The translations under genes and the position numbers were made by a program. Shown here piece after piece: positions 40,843 to 50,401 of a stretch of 64,000 nt of DNA. The notes under the pieces are model-generated. The model worked only from the letters and a program-made list of their open reading frames with translations, was not told the DNA's origin and made no database searches. Numbering within the stretch: the stretch's first letter is position 1; the number at the start of each line of letters is the position of its first letter. Source of the DNA: Kitasatospora sp. NBC_00315 (GTDB lineage: Bacteria > Actinomycetota > Actinomycetes > Streptomycetales > Streptomycetaceae); contig NZ_CP108025.1 in the NCBI RefSeq assembly GCF_041435095.1, forward strand, positions 496,001-560,000, written 5' to 3'.

Positions 40843-42927
40843 TCAGATCGCCGCCTTCGGCCCGGCGGCGGGTACCGGGAGCGCCGGGGCCGTCCCCGGG
40901 ACGAGCCCGACGGCCCCGATCCGGCGCGCGTACCCGCGCACCGTGGCGGCGTCGGCCGACGGCGCGGGGACGTCCCGGCCGAGGGCCCGCCCGGCCCGGG
41001 CGGCCACCTCCACCGAGCTCAGCGAGTCGCCGCCGAGCTCGTAGAAGCTGTCCAGCAGCCCGATCAGGTCGATCTCCAGCACGTCGCAGAAGATGCCGGC
41101 GACCATCCGGTCCAGCCCGCTCCAGCGCTCACCGCCCGCGCCGGGGGCCGTGACGGGAGCCGGCGGCCGGGGAACGGGCAGGGCGCCGGTGTCCACCTTG
41201 CCGTTGGCGTTCACCGGGAACTCGTCCAGCACCGCCATCCGGGCCGGGATCCACTGGGGCGGGAAGGCGGCCTCCAGGGCCTCGCGCAGCACGAGGGGGT
41301 CGGGGCCGTCGCCGGCCCCGGCCTCACGGAGCACGAAGGCGTCCAGGGCCGTGGTGCCGTCGGCGGTCCGGGGCAGGACCAGGGCCTCCCTGACGTCCGG
41401 CAGGCCGCGCAGCGCCTCCTCGACGGCGGCCGGCTCGACCCGGTGCCCGCGGATCTTCACCTGCCGGTCCGCCCGGCCCAGGACGGTCACCGCACCGTCG
41501 GGGCCCAGCCGCGCCAGGTCGCCGGTCCGCAGCAGCCGCGCGCCGTCGGCGCCCCAGGGGTGCGGGATCCAGCGCTCGGCGGTGAGCGCGGGCCGGTTGC
41601 GGTAGCCGCGGCCGAGCGACGGGCCGCCGACCAGCAGTTCGCCGACCTCGCCGACGCCGACCAGCTCGCCGTCCCGGTCCACCACGTAGGCCTCGACGTT
41701 GTCGATCGGCGTGCCGACCGGGATCCGGGCGCCCGGCTCCTCGTCGCCCGTCAGCCAGTGGCAGAAGCACCCGTGCGTCTCCGTCAGGCCGTAGTGGTTG
41801 ACCACCACCCGGCTCGCGTCGCCCGCCATCCACTCCCGCAGTTCCCGGCCGAAGGTCAGGGGCTCGCTCCCCACCATCAGCTGACGGGCCAGGCCCTCCC
41901 GTGGGACGCCCCGGGCCGTCATCATCCGGATGTGCGTCGGGGTGAGCTTCAGCAGGCCGCCCTCGGTGCCCCTGGAGAGGTCCAGCAGCTCGTCCGTCGT
42001 CACCCCGTCCGGCGCGACCTCGATCGGCCAGCCCTCCAGCAGCGGGGTGAAGATCGTGGTGAGCGAGCCGAGGAAGAACAGCGAGGCGCTGAGGAAGGTC
42101 GCCTCCCCCGGCCGGTGGGCGAACGCCTTCGCGCACCACAGCGCGTAGTTGACCAGCTGCCGGTGGGTGCCCTCGACGCCCTTGGGCCGTCCGGTGGTGC
42201 CCGAGGTGTAGAAGACGTACGCGAGGTCGTCACCGGCGGCGGGGCGCGGCCGCGCCGTGCAGTGCTCGGCCCGCGCCCGCAGGTCCGACAGGGACAGCAC
42301 CACGCCGGCGTGCGGCCGGAGCGTGTCCGCCAGCTCGTCCGTCGTGACCACGATCCGCGCCCCGCAGTCCGCCAGGACCGCCCGGATCCGCTCGGCGGGG
42401 TCGTCGCAGGACACCGGGACGTACGCCCCGCCGGCCTCCAGCACGGCGAGGATCGCGGTCAGCGCGTCCAGGCCGCGCGGCAGCAGCAGCGCGACCGGCA
42501 CCTCCCGGCCGCAGCCCTCCTCGGTGAGCACCCGTGCCCACCCGGCCGCAGCCCCGAACAGTTCACCCCTGCTCAGCCGCTGCTCGCCGCAGCGCGCGGC
42601 GGTCAGCTCCGCCGGGAGGCCGCGTGCCCGGATCAGCTCGGTGATCGAGCCGTCCGGCAGGGCGCGACGCGGACCCCGCAGGGCGGAGCGGTCCGCCTCC
42701 GGCGCCGGCCCGCCGCCGTGCTCCCCGGGCAGCGGCCGGGGCTCCGGGCCGGGGCCGCCCCGCCAGGTCTCGTCGATCTCCTCCAGGCACGCGTGCCACG
42801 GCCCGCCGCGACCCGCGGCGGCCCAGCCGGGCGGCAGCGGCCGGCCTCCCGGCCAGAGCGAGTACTGCCCGGCGCGGTTCGCCACCACCTGGAAGTCCAG
42901 GCCCTCGTAGTTGTCCCACAGTGCCAT
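40843..42927 (-). CDS. MbtH-adenylation-thiolation NRPS protein
   Basis: 694 aa from ATG 42927. Residues 1-58 are a complete MbtH-like domain (NRAGQYSLWPGGRPLPPGW, then CLEEIDETW). The adenylation domain spans ~105-575: A3 YVFYTSGTTGRPKGVEG, A5 NHYGLTETHG, A7-A8 LLRTGDLARLGPDG and DRQVKIRGHRVEPAAVEEAL, A10 FPVNANGKVDTGAL with catalytic Lys. The T domain is at ~600-670 (FYELGGDSLSSVEVA). Between A3 and A5 the usual FDxS is replaced by LFFLGS, so the Asp that holds an alpha-amino group is missing and the substrate may not be an ordinary alpha-amino acid. MbtH fused to A-T is known from NikP1-type proteins. Confidence 0.9.
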   Translation of the reverse strand: MALWDNYEGLDFQVVANRAGQYSLWPGGRPLPPGWAAAGRGGPWHACLEEIDETWRGGPGPEPRPLPGEHGGGPAPEADRSALRGPRRALPDGSITELIRARGLPAELTAARCGEQRLSRGELFGAAAGWARVLTEEGCGREVPVALLLPRGLDALTAILAVLEAGGAYVPVSCDDPAERIRAVLADCGARIVVTTDELADTLRPHAGVVLSLSDLRARAEHCTARPRPAAGDDLAYVFYTSGTTGRPKGVEGTHRQLVNYALWCAKAFAHRPGEATFLSASLFFLGSLTTIFTPLLEGWPIEVAPDGVTTDELLDLSRGTEGGLLKLTPTHIRMMTARGVPREGLARQLMVGSEPLTFGRELREWMAGDASRVVVNHYGLTETHGCFCHWLTGDEEPGARIPVGTPIDNVEAYVVDRDGELVGVGEVGELLVGGPSLGRGYRNRPALTAERWIPHPWGADGARLLRTGDLARLGPDGAVTVLGRADRQVKIRGHRVEPAAVEEALRGLPDVREALVLPRTADGTTALDAFVLREAGAGDGPDPLVLREALEAAFPPQWIPARMAVLDEFPVNANGKVDTGALPVPRPPAPVTAPGAGGERWSGLDRMVAGIFCDVLEIDLIGLLDSFYELGGDSLSSVEVAARAGRALGRDVPAPSADAATVRGYARRIGAVGLVPGTAPALPVPAAGPKAAI

Positions 42928-42938
42928 CCGACTCCACC

Positions 42939-43622
42939 TCACGCTGTCCGGTCGTGCGCCGACGACACGTCTGCCGGGCGGGCGCCCGGTGCCGGTACCC
43001 GCCGCCCACGGGCGGCCAGCCGCTGTTCGAGCCCGGCACGGCAGCGCGGCCACTCCGCGGCGACCACCGAGAACATCGCCGAATCGCGCAGCAGGCCGTC
43101 CTCGCCCGGCGCCCAGGACTTGGACCAGTTGCGCAGCACCCCCTCGAAGCGGGCGCCCGCCTTCTCGATGGCGGCCCGCGAGCGGGCGTTGCGCGCGTCC
43201 GTCTTCAGATCCACCCGGGCCACGTCCCACACCTCGAAGGCGTGCCGGAACAGCAGCAGCTTGGCCTCCAGGTTCAGTCCGGTGCCCTGCGCCGAGGGCG
43301 CGAGCCAGGTGAAGCCGATCTCGACGGCGCAGAGCCGGTCCTCGCCCGGCCAGGGGCGGGGATCCCAGAAGGCCGTGGCGCCCACCGCCCGGCCGCTCGA
43401 TCGCTCGATCTGGGCGTACGGGGCGAGCCGGCCCGCCGAGGCCCGGCCGTGCTGCTCGTCGATGTAGCGGCCGACCTGGTCCGCCGTGGGCACCCAGGTG
43501 AAGCCGTACGAGCTGCGGTCCTCCTCCGCCGCGACCGCCAGGTCCGGCAGATGGCGGTGCTCCAGCGGCTCCAGGCGCACGATCGCGCCTTCGAGCACCG
43601 GTCCGTCAAGCGTGAATGTCAT
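42939..43622 (-). CDS. GNAT-family N-acetyltransferase (RimJ/RimL-like)
   Basis: 227 aa. Opening [20 protein letters not shown], the acetyl-CoA loop [20 protein letters not shown] (about 105-124), then [34 protein letters not shown], all as in protein/small-molecule RimJ-like GNATs. The C-terminus has an extra Arg/Pro tail. Its start overlaps the VOC gene by 17 bp, and it ends 11 bp before the MbtH-A-T gene, so it is in the cluster transcript. It may acylate a free amine of the product or an intermediate, or provide self-protection by acetylation. Confidence 0.85.
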   Translation of the reverse strand: MTFTLDGPVLEGAIVRLEPLEHRHLPDLAVAAEEDRSSYGFTWVPTADQVGRYIDEQHGRASAGRLAPYAQIERSSGRAVGATAFWDPRPWPGEDRLCAVEIGFTWLAPSAQGTGLNLEAKLLLFRHAFEVWDVARVDLKTDARNARSRAAIEKAGARFEGVLRNWSKSWAPGEDGLLRDSAMFSVVAAEWPRCRAGLEQRLAARGRRVPAPGARPADVSSAHDRTA

Positions 43623-44505
43623 CGGGCCCTGCTCCTGCGGTGGTCGTCGGATGGGGGTGCGCCCCGGACGCTGCCGGGGCGACGGGCGCCCGGCGGGCGG
43701 CCGGGCGCCCCCGGCTGCCGTCGCGGTGCACGGACAACAGTTCCACGGGCGCGCCGCCCGGGGTCTCGATCAGGGCCATCCGCAGCGGGCGGCCGCCGAC
43801 CGTGGTGACGATCGGTTCGGCGCGCAGCGTCGCCCCGGCGGCCAGGGCCCTCGCACAGTCGGCGTCGATCGCGGTGGCGGCGACGCCGATGGAGGGGAAT
43901 CCGCAGTCGTTCATGGCGTGCCGCGGGCGGTCGCCCTCGGCGGGGAGGATCACCAGCCGGCACGGCGCCGGGAGCAGCGGGGAGGACACTGAGCCCCAGG
44001 CCCCTTCGTCGCCGACCGTGCTCCAGCGGGCCCTGGCGAACGCCGACCAGAAGGCGGCCTCGACCCGGACGTCCTCGGCGTGGCAGAGCAGTCCGGCCAG
44101 GCCGCCGGGAGCGCCCGAGGAGTCGAACCACGCGTCGCCCCCGGGCCCGGCCACGGCGCGGCAGGCGGGATCGGCCAGCGCCCCGGCCCGCAGCAGGGCC
44201 GCCCGGATCCCCGGCCGGTCGACCGTCGGCCGGCCCGGGTGCGGGGGCGGCCCCTCGAACAGCGGTGTGTAGGCGCCGCGCCGGCCGGTCGAGCGCCGGT
44301 GCTGCACGACCTCCAGCCGGATCCCGCGCGGGCCCGCCAGCAGGGCGAGGGGCAGCGTGTGGTCGCTCGTCCCGATCCCCTCGAAGGCGGCCGGCAGCTC
44401 GACCCGGTCGACGAAGTCGAGCGTGAAGCCCAGGTCGGTGCCGAGCGTGACGCCGTGCTCCAGTTCGGCGGCCTCCATCGTCACGTGCGTGATGCCCCCG
44501 ATCAC
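43606..44505 (-). CDS. VOC/glyoxalase-like protein
   Basis: 299 aa. Two vicinal-oxygen-chelate-like halves: [20 protein letters not shown] with LGFTLDF (about 4-34), [12 protein letters not shown], and a second half with [20 protein letters not shown] (about 195-214), [13 protein letters not shown] and [20 protein letters not shown]. The family covers metal-dependent lyases, dioxygenases, isomerases and metal-free resistance binders. Positions of metal-binding His/Glu are plausible (His7, Glu72; Glu near GAPVELL), but reaction type is open. Overlaps the GNAT gene. Confidence 0.65.
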   Translation of the reverse strand: MIGGITHVTMEAAELEHGVTLGTDLGFTLDFVDRVELPAAFEGIGTSDHTLPLALLAGPRGIRLEVVQHRRSTGRRGAYTPLFEGPPPHPGRPTVDRPGIRAALLRAGALADPACRAVAGPGGDAWFDSSGAPGGLAGLLCHAEDVRVEAAFWSAFARARWSTVGDEGAWGSVSSPLLPAPCRLVILPAEGDRPRHAMNDCGFPSIGVAATAIDADCARALAAGATLRAEPIVTTVGGRPLRMALIETPGGAPVELLSVHRDGSRGRPAARRAPVAPAASGAHPHPTTTAGAGPDDIHA

Positions 44506-44641
44506 CGGCCACCGCCGCGGCGGGCGGGCCGGCGCACCGGGTGCTCCGGTCCGGACCGGCCCGGGCGGCGCCGCCCGGTGGCGCGGCGGGCGGGGGTCCT
44601 GCCGGGCGGCGGCTTCGGCGCCCGGTCCGGGCGCGGCCGGG

Positions 44642-46147
44642 TCATCGCTCCGCTCCGGCGCTCTGCCACGAACCGTGCAGCGCCCGCGGCACGTTGGGCA
44701 GTTCGTCCCAGCGGGCCGTGACGGCGGGCCGGACCAGCTTGTCCTGGCCGCCGCGTGGCAGCGGCTCCGTCGTCAGGACGACCCTGCAGGGTGCGCGCCG
44801 CGCGCCCAGGGCCTCGCGGAGCCAGCCGAGGATCTCCTCCGCCGCGGCGCCGCTCCCGTCGACGAGGCGTACCAGGCACCCGATGTCCTCGGTGCTGTCG
44901 GCCAGCCTCAGCGGCACCGCGGCCACCTCCAGGACGTCCGGATGGGCGGCCGCCGCCTCCTCCACCTCGGTCAGGTAGATCGCGTAACTCCCCTTCATCA
45001 CGGCGTCCTTGCTGCGGCCGACCAGCCGGTAGACACCGTCCTCGTCGCGCCGCGCGATGTCGCCGGTGCGCAGCCAGCCGTCCACCAGGGTCTGCTCGGT
45101 GGCGGTGCCGTTGCGGTGGTAGCCGCCGAACACCTGGGCGCCCGACAGCTCGATCTCGCCCTCACCGGGGCCGTCCACGACGTGCCCGGCCGTGTCGCGC
45201 AGTCGGGCGGCGACCCGCTCGGGGACACCGATGCGGTTGGTCGCCAGACCGTCCGCGCCGAGATCCCCGAAGAAGGCGGCCGAGGAGGTCTCGGAGAGCC
45301 CGTAGGCGTTCATCAGGGGGAGCCCGAAGCGGCGCTGGAAGCGCTCCTGGGTGCGCGGGGAGAGCGGTGCGCTTCCGGTGAAGCACAGCGGTCCGGGCCC
45401 GGTGGTCTCCCGATCCTGCGCGAACCGGTTGACCAGCTCGACCAGTTGGGGGACGAGGAAGGTCTGGTCGATGTGGTGCTCCGCCAGCCGGGCCCAGTAC
45501 CCGCGGGCGCTGGCCACGGTCAGTTCCGGCAGCACCACGACGGTCGCGCCGAGCACCGCGCCCCAGGTGTGGTGCAGGTTGATCACGCCGGATCCCGACA
45601 TCCGCATGGAGCGGGCGAGCCGGGCCGGGCGCGCGCCGCGCAGCCGCACCGACGCCGAGACGTTGCCCAGCGTCCCGTCGTACAGGCGCTCGTGGGTGAA
45701 GACGATCGCCTTCGGGTCGCCCGTACTGCCGGAGGTGTAGCCGATGAAGACGGCGTCGCCGGGCACGTCGTCGAGGGGGCCCCCGGCGAGCGGGGTCACC
45801 GTGACGGAGGGTACGAGGTCGACCCGGAAGGACGGCGTGCTGTGCGCCAGCACGGACGCGGTCAGCCGCTCGCCCCACTGCGGGTCGAGCAGCACCGGAG
45901 GGCTGTCGAGCTGCCACAGGGCCAGCAGGGTGGGGATCAGGTCCGGGTGGTCGTTCAGCACCAGCGCCGAGACCCGGTGGCCTCGCGCGCCTCCGGCCAG
46001 CAGCGTCGCGCGGATCTGCTCCGCGCGCTCGCACAGGCCGGCCCAGGTCAGCGTGACGCCGGCGTGCGGCTCGCAGGCGTAGACGACGGCGGGGTCGTCG
46101 GGGCGGGTGGCCGCGAGCTCCTCGTGCCGCTTGAGCAGTTCCCTCAT
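44642..46147 (-). CDS. stand-alone acyl-adenylate-forming ligase (AMP-binding family)
   Basis: 501 aa. P-loop IGYTSGSTGDPKAIVFTH (about 132-149), AYGLSETSSAAFFG (about 285), GWLRTGDIARRDEDGVYRLV, GRSKDAVMKGSYAIYLTEVE, and a C-terminal PRGGQDKLVRPAV where the Lys of A10 is expected. No carrier domain is fused. Resembles acyl-CoA/acyl-ACP or aryl ligases more than NRPS A domains. It could load a carboxylic acid onto coenzyme A or onto the discrete carrier protein at 50094. The ATG overlaps the stop of the upstream GNAT gene (ATGA), so the two are coupled. Confidence 0.87.
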   Translation of the reverse strand: MRELLKRHEELAATRPDDPAVVYACEPHAGVTLTWAGLCERAEQIRATLLAGGARGHRVSALVLNDHPDLIPTLLALWQLDSPPVLLDPQWGERLTASVLAHSTPSFRVDLVPSVTVTPLAGGPLDDVPGDAVFIGYTSGSTGDPKAIVFTHERLYDGTLGNVSASVRLRGARPARLARSMRMSGSGVINLHHTWGAVLGATVVVLPELTVASARGYWARLAEHHIDQTFLVPQLVELVNRFAQDRETTGPGPLCFTGSAPLSPRTQERFQRRFGLPLMNAYGLSETSSAAFFGDLGADGLATNRIGVPERVAARLRDTAGHVVDGPGEGEIELSGAQVFGGYHRNGTATEQTLVDGWLRTGDIARRDEDGVYRLVGRSKDAVMKGSYAIYLTEVEEAAAAHPDVLEVAAVPLRLADSTEDIGCLVRLVDGSGAAAEEILGWLREALGARRAPCRVVLTTEPLPRGGQDKLVRPAVTARWDELPNVPRALHGSWQSAGAER

Positions 46148-46581
46148 GCCCCGGTGACCTTCCACTCCAGGTGGTGGCTGTTGAACTCGAACCCGTTGCG
46201 CAGGTACGCCTTGTGCGCGCGGTGCCGGTGGTAGCCGGTGTCCAGGTGCACGGCCTCGCAGCCGGCGCGGCGGGCCTGGTCCTGGACGTACCGCAGGACG
46301 GCGGTGCCGAGCCCGCCGCCGTGCCGCTCGCTGAGCGCCGCGAGATCGTCCAGGTAGAGGATCCGGCCCCAGGCCATCGAGTTGAGGATGCGGTAGCCCC
46401 CCACCGCCTGCACCTCGCCGTCCCGCTCCAGCAGGACGATCCGGTAGCCCTCCTCCCGCTGGGTCCTCCAGCGGCCGACGAAGATCTCCTCGGTGGCGAT
46501 GTTCAGCCGCAGCTCCCGGAACACCGGCCAGCACCTGCGCACGTCGCCCTCGTCCAGGGCTTCGCGGATCTCCCAGTTCAT
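46144..46581 (-). CDS. GNAT-family acetyltransferase
   Basis: 145 aa from ATG 46581. The Gcn5 core is visible: VVLLERDG-type beta strand as RIVLLERDGEVQAVGGYRIL, then ILYLDDLAALSERHGGGLGT with pyrophosphate loop RHGGGLGTAVLRYV (about 88-101), and CEAVHLDTGYHRHRAHKAYL followed by RNGFEF. Typical minimal-length GNAT. It precedes, and is translationally coupled with, the acyl-adenylate ligase. The substrate may be an amino group of the pathway intermediate, but this is inference. Confidence 0.85.
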   Translation of the reverse strand: MNWEIREALDEGDVRRCWPVFRELRLNIATEEIFVGRWRTQREEGYRIVLLERDGEVQAVGGYRILNSMAWGRILYLDDLAALSERHGGGLGTAVLRYVQDQARRAGCEAVHLDTGYHRHRAHKAYLRNGFEFNSHHLEWKVTGA

Positions 46582-46684
46582 GCGTTCCTCTTTCTCGGTT
46601 TCCGGTACGGCGGTGGTCGGCCGCTCCCGGCGGGTGGCCGGCGGCGGTGGCCCGGACCGGTGGCGGTGGTCCGGACCGGCTGGG

Positions 46685-47536
46685 TCACCAGCCGTGCAGG
46701 CGGGCCACCGACCCGAAGTCGACGTCGGGGCCGAACCGCTTCCCGGCCTCGGCCATCCGAGCACCGGCGGCCCCGCCCACCGGGGCCGGCACGTCCGTCT
46801 CGGCGGCCAGGTCGAAGGCGTGCCGGAGGTCCTTCAGCATGTGGCCGAGCTTGAAGCCGGCCTTGAAGTCCCCGGCGAGCACCCGGTTCGGGTAGAGGTT
46901 GGCCAGCTGCGCGTTCGTCCCGCCGCCACCGGAGGTGATCGCCTCGATCGCCGCCCTCGGGTCCACCCCGGCCTCGCGGACCATCGCGAGCGCCTCGCCG
47001 GAGGCGACCGCGTTGACGGCCACCAGGTAGTTGTTGGCCAGCTTGACCACCAGAGCGGTGCCGACCGGGCCGAGGTGCCGCAGTTTCGCCTCGTCGCCGA
47101 TGGCCGCCAGCACCGGGCGGGCCCGCTCCAGTGCCTCGGCGGCGCCGCCGACCCAGAGGGCGAGGGTGCCCTCGCGCACCGCGGCGACGCCGCCGCCGGC
47201 CGGACAGTCCAGGTACGCCACACCTCTGGCCTCGGCCGCGCGGGCGAGTTCCCGGGCGACGGCCGGGGCGTGCGTGCTCATCTCCACGATCACCGCACCG
47301 GGCCGGGCGGCGTCCAGCACCGCCGTGACGACCGCCCGGACCTCGGCGGAGTCCGGCAGGATCGAGCAGATCACGTCGGCGCCCTCGGCCGCCTCCGCGG
47401 GGCTCCCCACCGTGGTCCAGGCCGCCGGCAGCAGCTCCGGGGCCCGGGAGGAGACCACGACCTCGTGGCCCGCCCGCAGGAGGCGCTCCACCATGGGCGC
47501 CCCCATGAGCCCGGCACCGATGAAACCAACGCGCAT
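46685..47536 (-). CDS. 3-hydroxyisobutyrate dehydrogenase-family NAD(P) oxidoreductase
   Basis: 283 aa. N-terminal Rossmann motif MRVGFIGAGLMGAPMVERLL (GxGxMG, residues 1-20), IVEMSTHAPAVARELA, the substrate loop LDCPAGGGVAAVREGTLALW (about 109-128) and catalytic Lys165 in GTALVVKLANNYLVAVNAVA. This is the beta-hydroxyacid dehydrogenase family (HIBADH, tartronate semialdehyde reductase, and related imine-type reductases). Candidate role: interconversion of a beta-hydroxy acid or semialdehyde made by the HpcH/HpaI-type aldolase in the same operon. Confidence 0.87.
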   Translation of the reverse strand: MRVGFIGAGLMGAPMVERLLRAGHEVVVSSRAPELLPAAWTTVGSPAEAAEGADVICSILPDSAEVRAVVTAVLDAARPGAVIVEMSTHAPAVARELARAAEARGVAYLDCPAGGGVAAVREGTLALWVGGAAEALERARPVLAAIGDEAKLRHLGPVGTALVVKLANNYLVAVNAVASGEALAMVREAGVDPRAAIEAITSGGGGTNAQLANLYPNRVLAGDFKAGFKLGHMLKDLRHAFDLAAETDVPAPVGGAAGARMAEAGKRFGPDVDFGSVARLHGW

Positions 47537-47607
47537 CGCGAAGCACTCCCGTCGTGTGTGGCCGACCGGTCCGGTGGGACACGGCCGTGCTGAGGACGCC
47601 GGTGGGG

Positions 47608-48870
47608 TCAGCGCCATTCGACGCTCACCGGCAGATGGTCGTAACCGGCCTTCAGGATGTTGGCGCCGACCCTGGCCCCCTCGATCGAGGAGATGCTCCG
47701 GGTGCGGGCCGCCAACGCGCCGACGATGTGGCGCAGTTCGAGTTGTGCGAGCATCCGGCCCAGGCACCGGTGCGGGCCCGCGCCGAACGCCAGATGGGTG
47801 GTGGGCCGCCCGGGCCGCGGCCGGTCCGGATCCTCGAAGACGCGTTCGTCGCGGTTGGCCGAACCGAGCAGCACCATCACCATCGCGCCGTCCGGCAGCG
47901 GTACCCCGCCGACCGTCCTGGGCCCGACCGCCGTACGGAAGGTGGCCCGGACCGGCGAGGCGAGCCGGACGGCCTCGTCGACCAGGTCGGGCGCGGGAAC
48001 CGGGCCGTCGGGGAAGCCCGGCGTCCTCGGGCCGTCGATCACGAAGGCGGCCATCAGGTGACAGACCGCCGACACGATGGTCTCGTAACCCGCCTGGAAG
48101 AGCTGGAGGATGGCCAGGATGACCTCCTCCCGCGCGGCCGGGCCGGCCGCCTCCTGCCAGGAGTGCGCCAGCACGTTCGGCGGGCCCCCCGGGACGCCGC
48201 GGGCGGAGTTCAGGAACGCCGTCACGGCGCGGAAGGACGCCAGGTTGCTGCGCATCACCCGGGGGCCGGCCGCCGCCGTGGAGAGCTCGTCCCCCGGGTC
48301 CAGCGCCCGGGCGGTCAGATCGGCCCAGCGGGCGAGCACCCGTGTCACGTCCTCGTCCAGACCCATCAGGACTCCGATCGCCCGGGCCGCCACCGGCTTG
48401 GCCAGGCCCTCGACCACGTCGAAGCGCTCTCCCCCGCCCGCGAGTTCGGCCAGCACGCGGTCCACCCGGTCCGCGATCGCGGCCTCGGCCGCGTCGAGCC
48501 GGGGCTTGCTCAGCAGCCCGGCGACCGTCCGGCGCAGCCGGGTGTGGGTCTCGCCGTCGGTGGAGGAGACGACCCCGCCCGCGTCCCCGGCGAACCTCAG
48601 ATTCAACCGGCGCGGCTCGGCGCCCCGGGTGTCGGTGATCGAGGAGTCCTTGCCGAAGGCGAGAGCCGCCGAGAAGGCGTCGGGCGCGCCCAGCACGTCG
48701 CGCGCGTGCTCGTAGCGGCTGACCACCCAGAGGCCGAGCGGCTCCAGCAGGGCGACCGGGTGGTGGTCCCGAAGCTCCCGGTAGGCCGCGTACGGGTCCT
48801 TCAGGACGGCCGGGCACATCGGGTCGAAGATCTCGATGGCCGGTACCCGGTCCGGCGCCGCGGCGGTCAC
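47608..48870 (-). CDS. cytochrome P450
   Basis: 420 aa from GTG 48870, overlapping the GcvT-like stop. I-helix [18 protein letters not shown] (AGxET, about 238-255), K-helix ExxR in [18 protein letters not shown], and heme-binding loop [20 protein letters not shown] with Cys at about residue 369. Complete bacterial class I P450. The ferredoxin at 53963 could supply electrons. It sits between the GcvT-like and beta-hydroxyacid dehydrogenase genes and likely hydroxylates a carrier-bound or free intermediate. Confidence 0.93.
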   Translation of the reverse strand: MTAAAPDRVPAIEIFDPMCPAVLKDPYAAYRELRDHHPVALLEPLGLWVVSRYEHARDVLGAPDAFSAALAFGKDSSITDTRGAEPRRLNLRFAGDAGGVVSSTDGETHTRLRRTVAGLLSKPRLDAAEAAIADRVDRVLAELAGGGERFDVVEGLAKPVAARAIGVLMGLDEDVTRVLARWADLTARALDPGDELSTAAAGPRVMRSNLASFRAVTAFLNSARGVPGGPPNVLAHSWQEAAGPAAREEVILAILQLFQAGYETIVSAVCHLMAAFVIDGPRTPGFPDGPVPAPDLVDEAVRLASPVRATFRTAVGPRTVGGVPLPDGAMVMVLLGSANRDERVFEDPDRPRPGRPTTHLAFGAGPHRCLGRMLAQLELRHIVGALAARTRSISSIEGARVGANILKAGYDHLPVSVEWR

Positions 48871-49961
48871 GACCGCGCCCCGGCGGCCGGCTCCGGCGGG
48901 AGCGGGGTGGTGACCACGGTGGCGTCGGCACTGCCCCGCGCCCCGCGCACGCTCACCCGGCTGCCCGGCGCCACCTCGGGCGCCACGAAGGCGAACGCCA
49001 GTCCCCGGCGAAGCCGCAGCGAGAAGGTGCCGCTGGTGACGCGGCCCACCGCGGCACCGTCCAGGAGCACCTCCTCCCCCGGTTGCGGGATCCGACGGTC
49101 CGTCATGGCGAGCGTCCGCAGGATCCTCCGCACACCGCTCCGGCGCCGCTCCAGCAGTGCCTCCCGGCCGCTGAAGTCGGTGTCGAAGCCGACCGCCCGC
49201 TCGTACCCGACCTCCAGCGGGGTGGTCCCCGGTCCCAGTTCGAAGCCGTGTCGCAGGATGCCCGCCTCCAGGCGGTGCGTCTCGCGCATCGCCAGTCCGG
49301 CGGGCGCGACGCCCCGGGCCAGCAGGCTCCGGTGCACGGCCAGGGCAGCCGCCGGCGGCAGCTGGAGTTCGAAGCCGCTCCGGCCTCCGAAGCGGGTGGC
49401 CGCCACCAGCGCGGGGGCCCCGTGGAGCTCCAGCCTCCGCACCCCGCTTCCGGACAACGATGCTGCGGCCGGCGCGAGTTCGGCCATCCGTTCGGCGGCC
49501 TGGGGGCCCTGCAGGGCCAGCAGCACCCGGTCGGCCGAGACGTCCTCGATCACGCAGTCCGCCCCCGGAGCGGCCGCCCGGGCGGCCCGCAGCGCGGCGA
49601 GCAGGACGCCCGGCAGGCTCGGGGTCAGCAGGAACAGATCGCTCTCCACCCACCAGAGCATCAGGTCGTCGACGATGCTGCCGTCCGCCTCGCGGAGCAG
49701 GAAGGTGTACTGGCTGCGCCCGGGGCCGCAGCGGTCCAGGTCGTTGCTGAGCGTACGTCGCAGGAGGTCCCCGGCGCCGGGGCCCGAGACCCGGACGGAG
49801 CCGAGGTCCGAGGCGTCCCAGACCACCGAGGCCCTGCGGTGGGCCTGGTACTCCTGGAACAGGCCGGCGTACTCCACCGGCATGCTCCGGCCCTCGGACT
49901 CGGCCATCCGGGCACCGAGGCGGAGGTGTTCGTCGTGCAGCGGTGAGCGGTGCAGGCTCAC
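48867..49961 (-). CDS. GcvT-like folate-dependent aminomethyltransferase-family protein
   Basis: 364 aa from GTG 49961. The family pattern is present: [20 protein letters not shown] (about 47-66), [20 protein letters not shown] with the folate-contacting Asp in [34 protein letters not shown], and the C-terminal [20 protein letters not shown] barrel. Members transfer or remove one-carbon units using tetrahydrofolate (glycine cleavage T protein, sarcosine/dimethylglycine oxidases, LigM-type demethylases, YgfZ). No glycine cleavage P/H/L genes are near, so a pathway-specific one-carbon transfer or demethylation is inferred. It is coupled to the P450. Confidence 0.82.
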   Translation of the reverse strand: MSLHRSPLHDEHLRLGARMAESEGRSMPVEYAGLFQEYQAHRRASVVWDASDLGSVRVSGPGAGDLLRRTLSNDLDRCGPGRSQYTFLLREADGSIVDDLMLWWVESDLFLLTPSLPGVLLAALRAARAAAPGADCVIEDVSADRVLLALQGPQAAERMAELAPAAASLSGSGVRRLELHGAPALVAATRFGGRSGFELQLPPAAALAVHRSLLARGVAPAGLAMRETHRLEAGILRHGFELGPGTTPLEVGYERAVGFDTDFSGREALLERRRSGVRRILRTLAMTDRRIPQPGEEVLLDGAAVGRVTSGTFSLRLRRGLAFAFVAPEVAPGSRVSVRGARGSADATVVTTPLPPEPAAGARS

Positions 49962-49986
49962 GGTCTGACCCCCGTTCGTGGATGCG

Positions 49987-50091
49987 GGCCTCCCGCGCGG
50001 GAGGCCGGGGCGGCCGGCGCCGTCCGACGGTTCGCGTCGCACCGGCGCGCGGCGTCGGCACGGCCCTGGTCGTGTCCGACGGTTCGCGTCG
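49987..50091. repeat. 20-bp perfect palindrome and 18-bp direct repeat in the ACP-GcvT gap
   Basis: GGCCTCCCGCGCGGGAGGCC (49987-50006) is a perfect palindrome that can form a hairpin. GTCCGACGGTTCGCGTCG occurs at 50022-50039 and again at 50074-50091. This 132-bp gap is one of the longest inside the minus-strand run and may be a transcript-processing point, attenuator or internal promoter. Confidence 0.6.
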
Positions 50092-50093
50092 GA

Positions 50094-50342
50094 TCAGCGC
50101 TTCTGGCCCTGGACGAACCCGTGGGCGCCGCGCAGGGTCGCGATCGAGTCGATGTCCAGCCCCTCGATCTCGATCTCCTCGCCCATCTGCTGCTCCAGGA
50201 AGTCGAGGAACGCGAGGGTGCCCAGCGAGTCCAGCACCCCGCTCTCGAAGAGGTTCGTCCCCGGGTCGACCCCCGCGGTGTCGGCGCCGATCTCCTCCAG
50301 GAACCGCAGGGCGTCGCTGACGAATTCGGTTTCCGTTGACAT
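50094..50342 (-). CDS. stand-alone acyl/aminoacyl carrier protein
   Basis: 82 aa from ATG 50342. Four-helix carrier fold with the phosphopantetheine site [18 protein letters not shown], Ser39 in the DSL motif. The DSL (rather than LGxDS) context and the acidic second half ([20 protein letters not shown]) resemble aminoacyl carrier proteins and DltC-like proteins. It is the only discrete carrier visible, so it is the natural partner of the class II synthetase-like ligase at 62210 or of the AMP ligase at 44642. It lies mid-operon between the hydrolase and GcvT-like genes. Confidence 0.9.
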   Translation of the reverse strand: MSTETEFVSDALRFLEEIGADTAGVDPGTNLFESGVLDSLGTLAFLDFLEQQMGEEIEIEGLDIDSIATLRGAHGFVQGQKR

Positions 50343-50401
50343 GGGTGTGCCTCTCTCGGTCCGGCCGGTTGATGTGCGCCGCGCTGTCCGTCCGACGGAC
50401 G

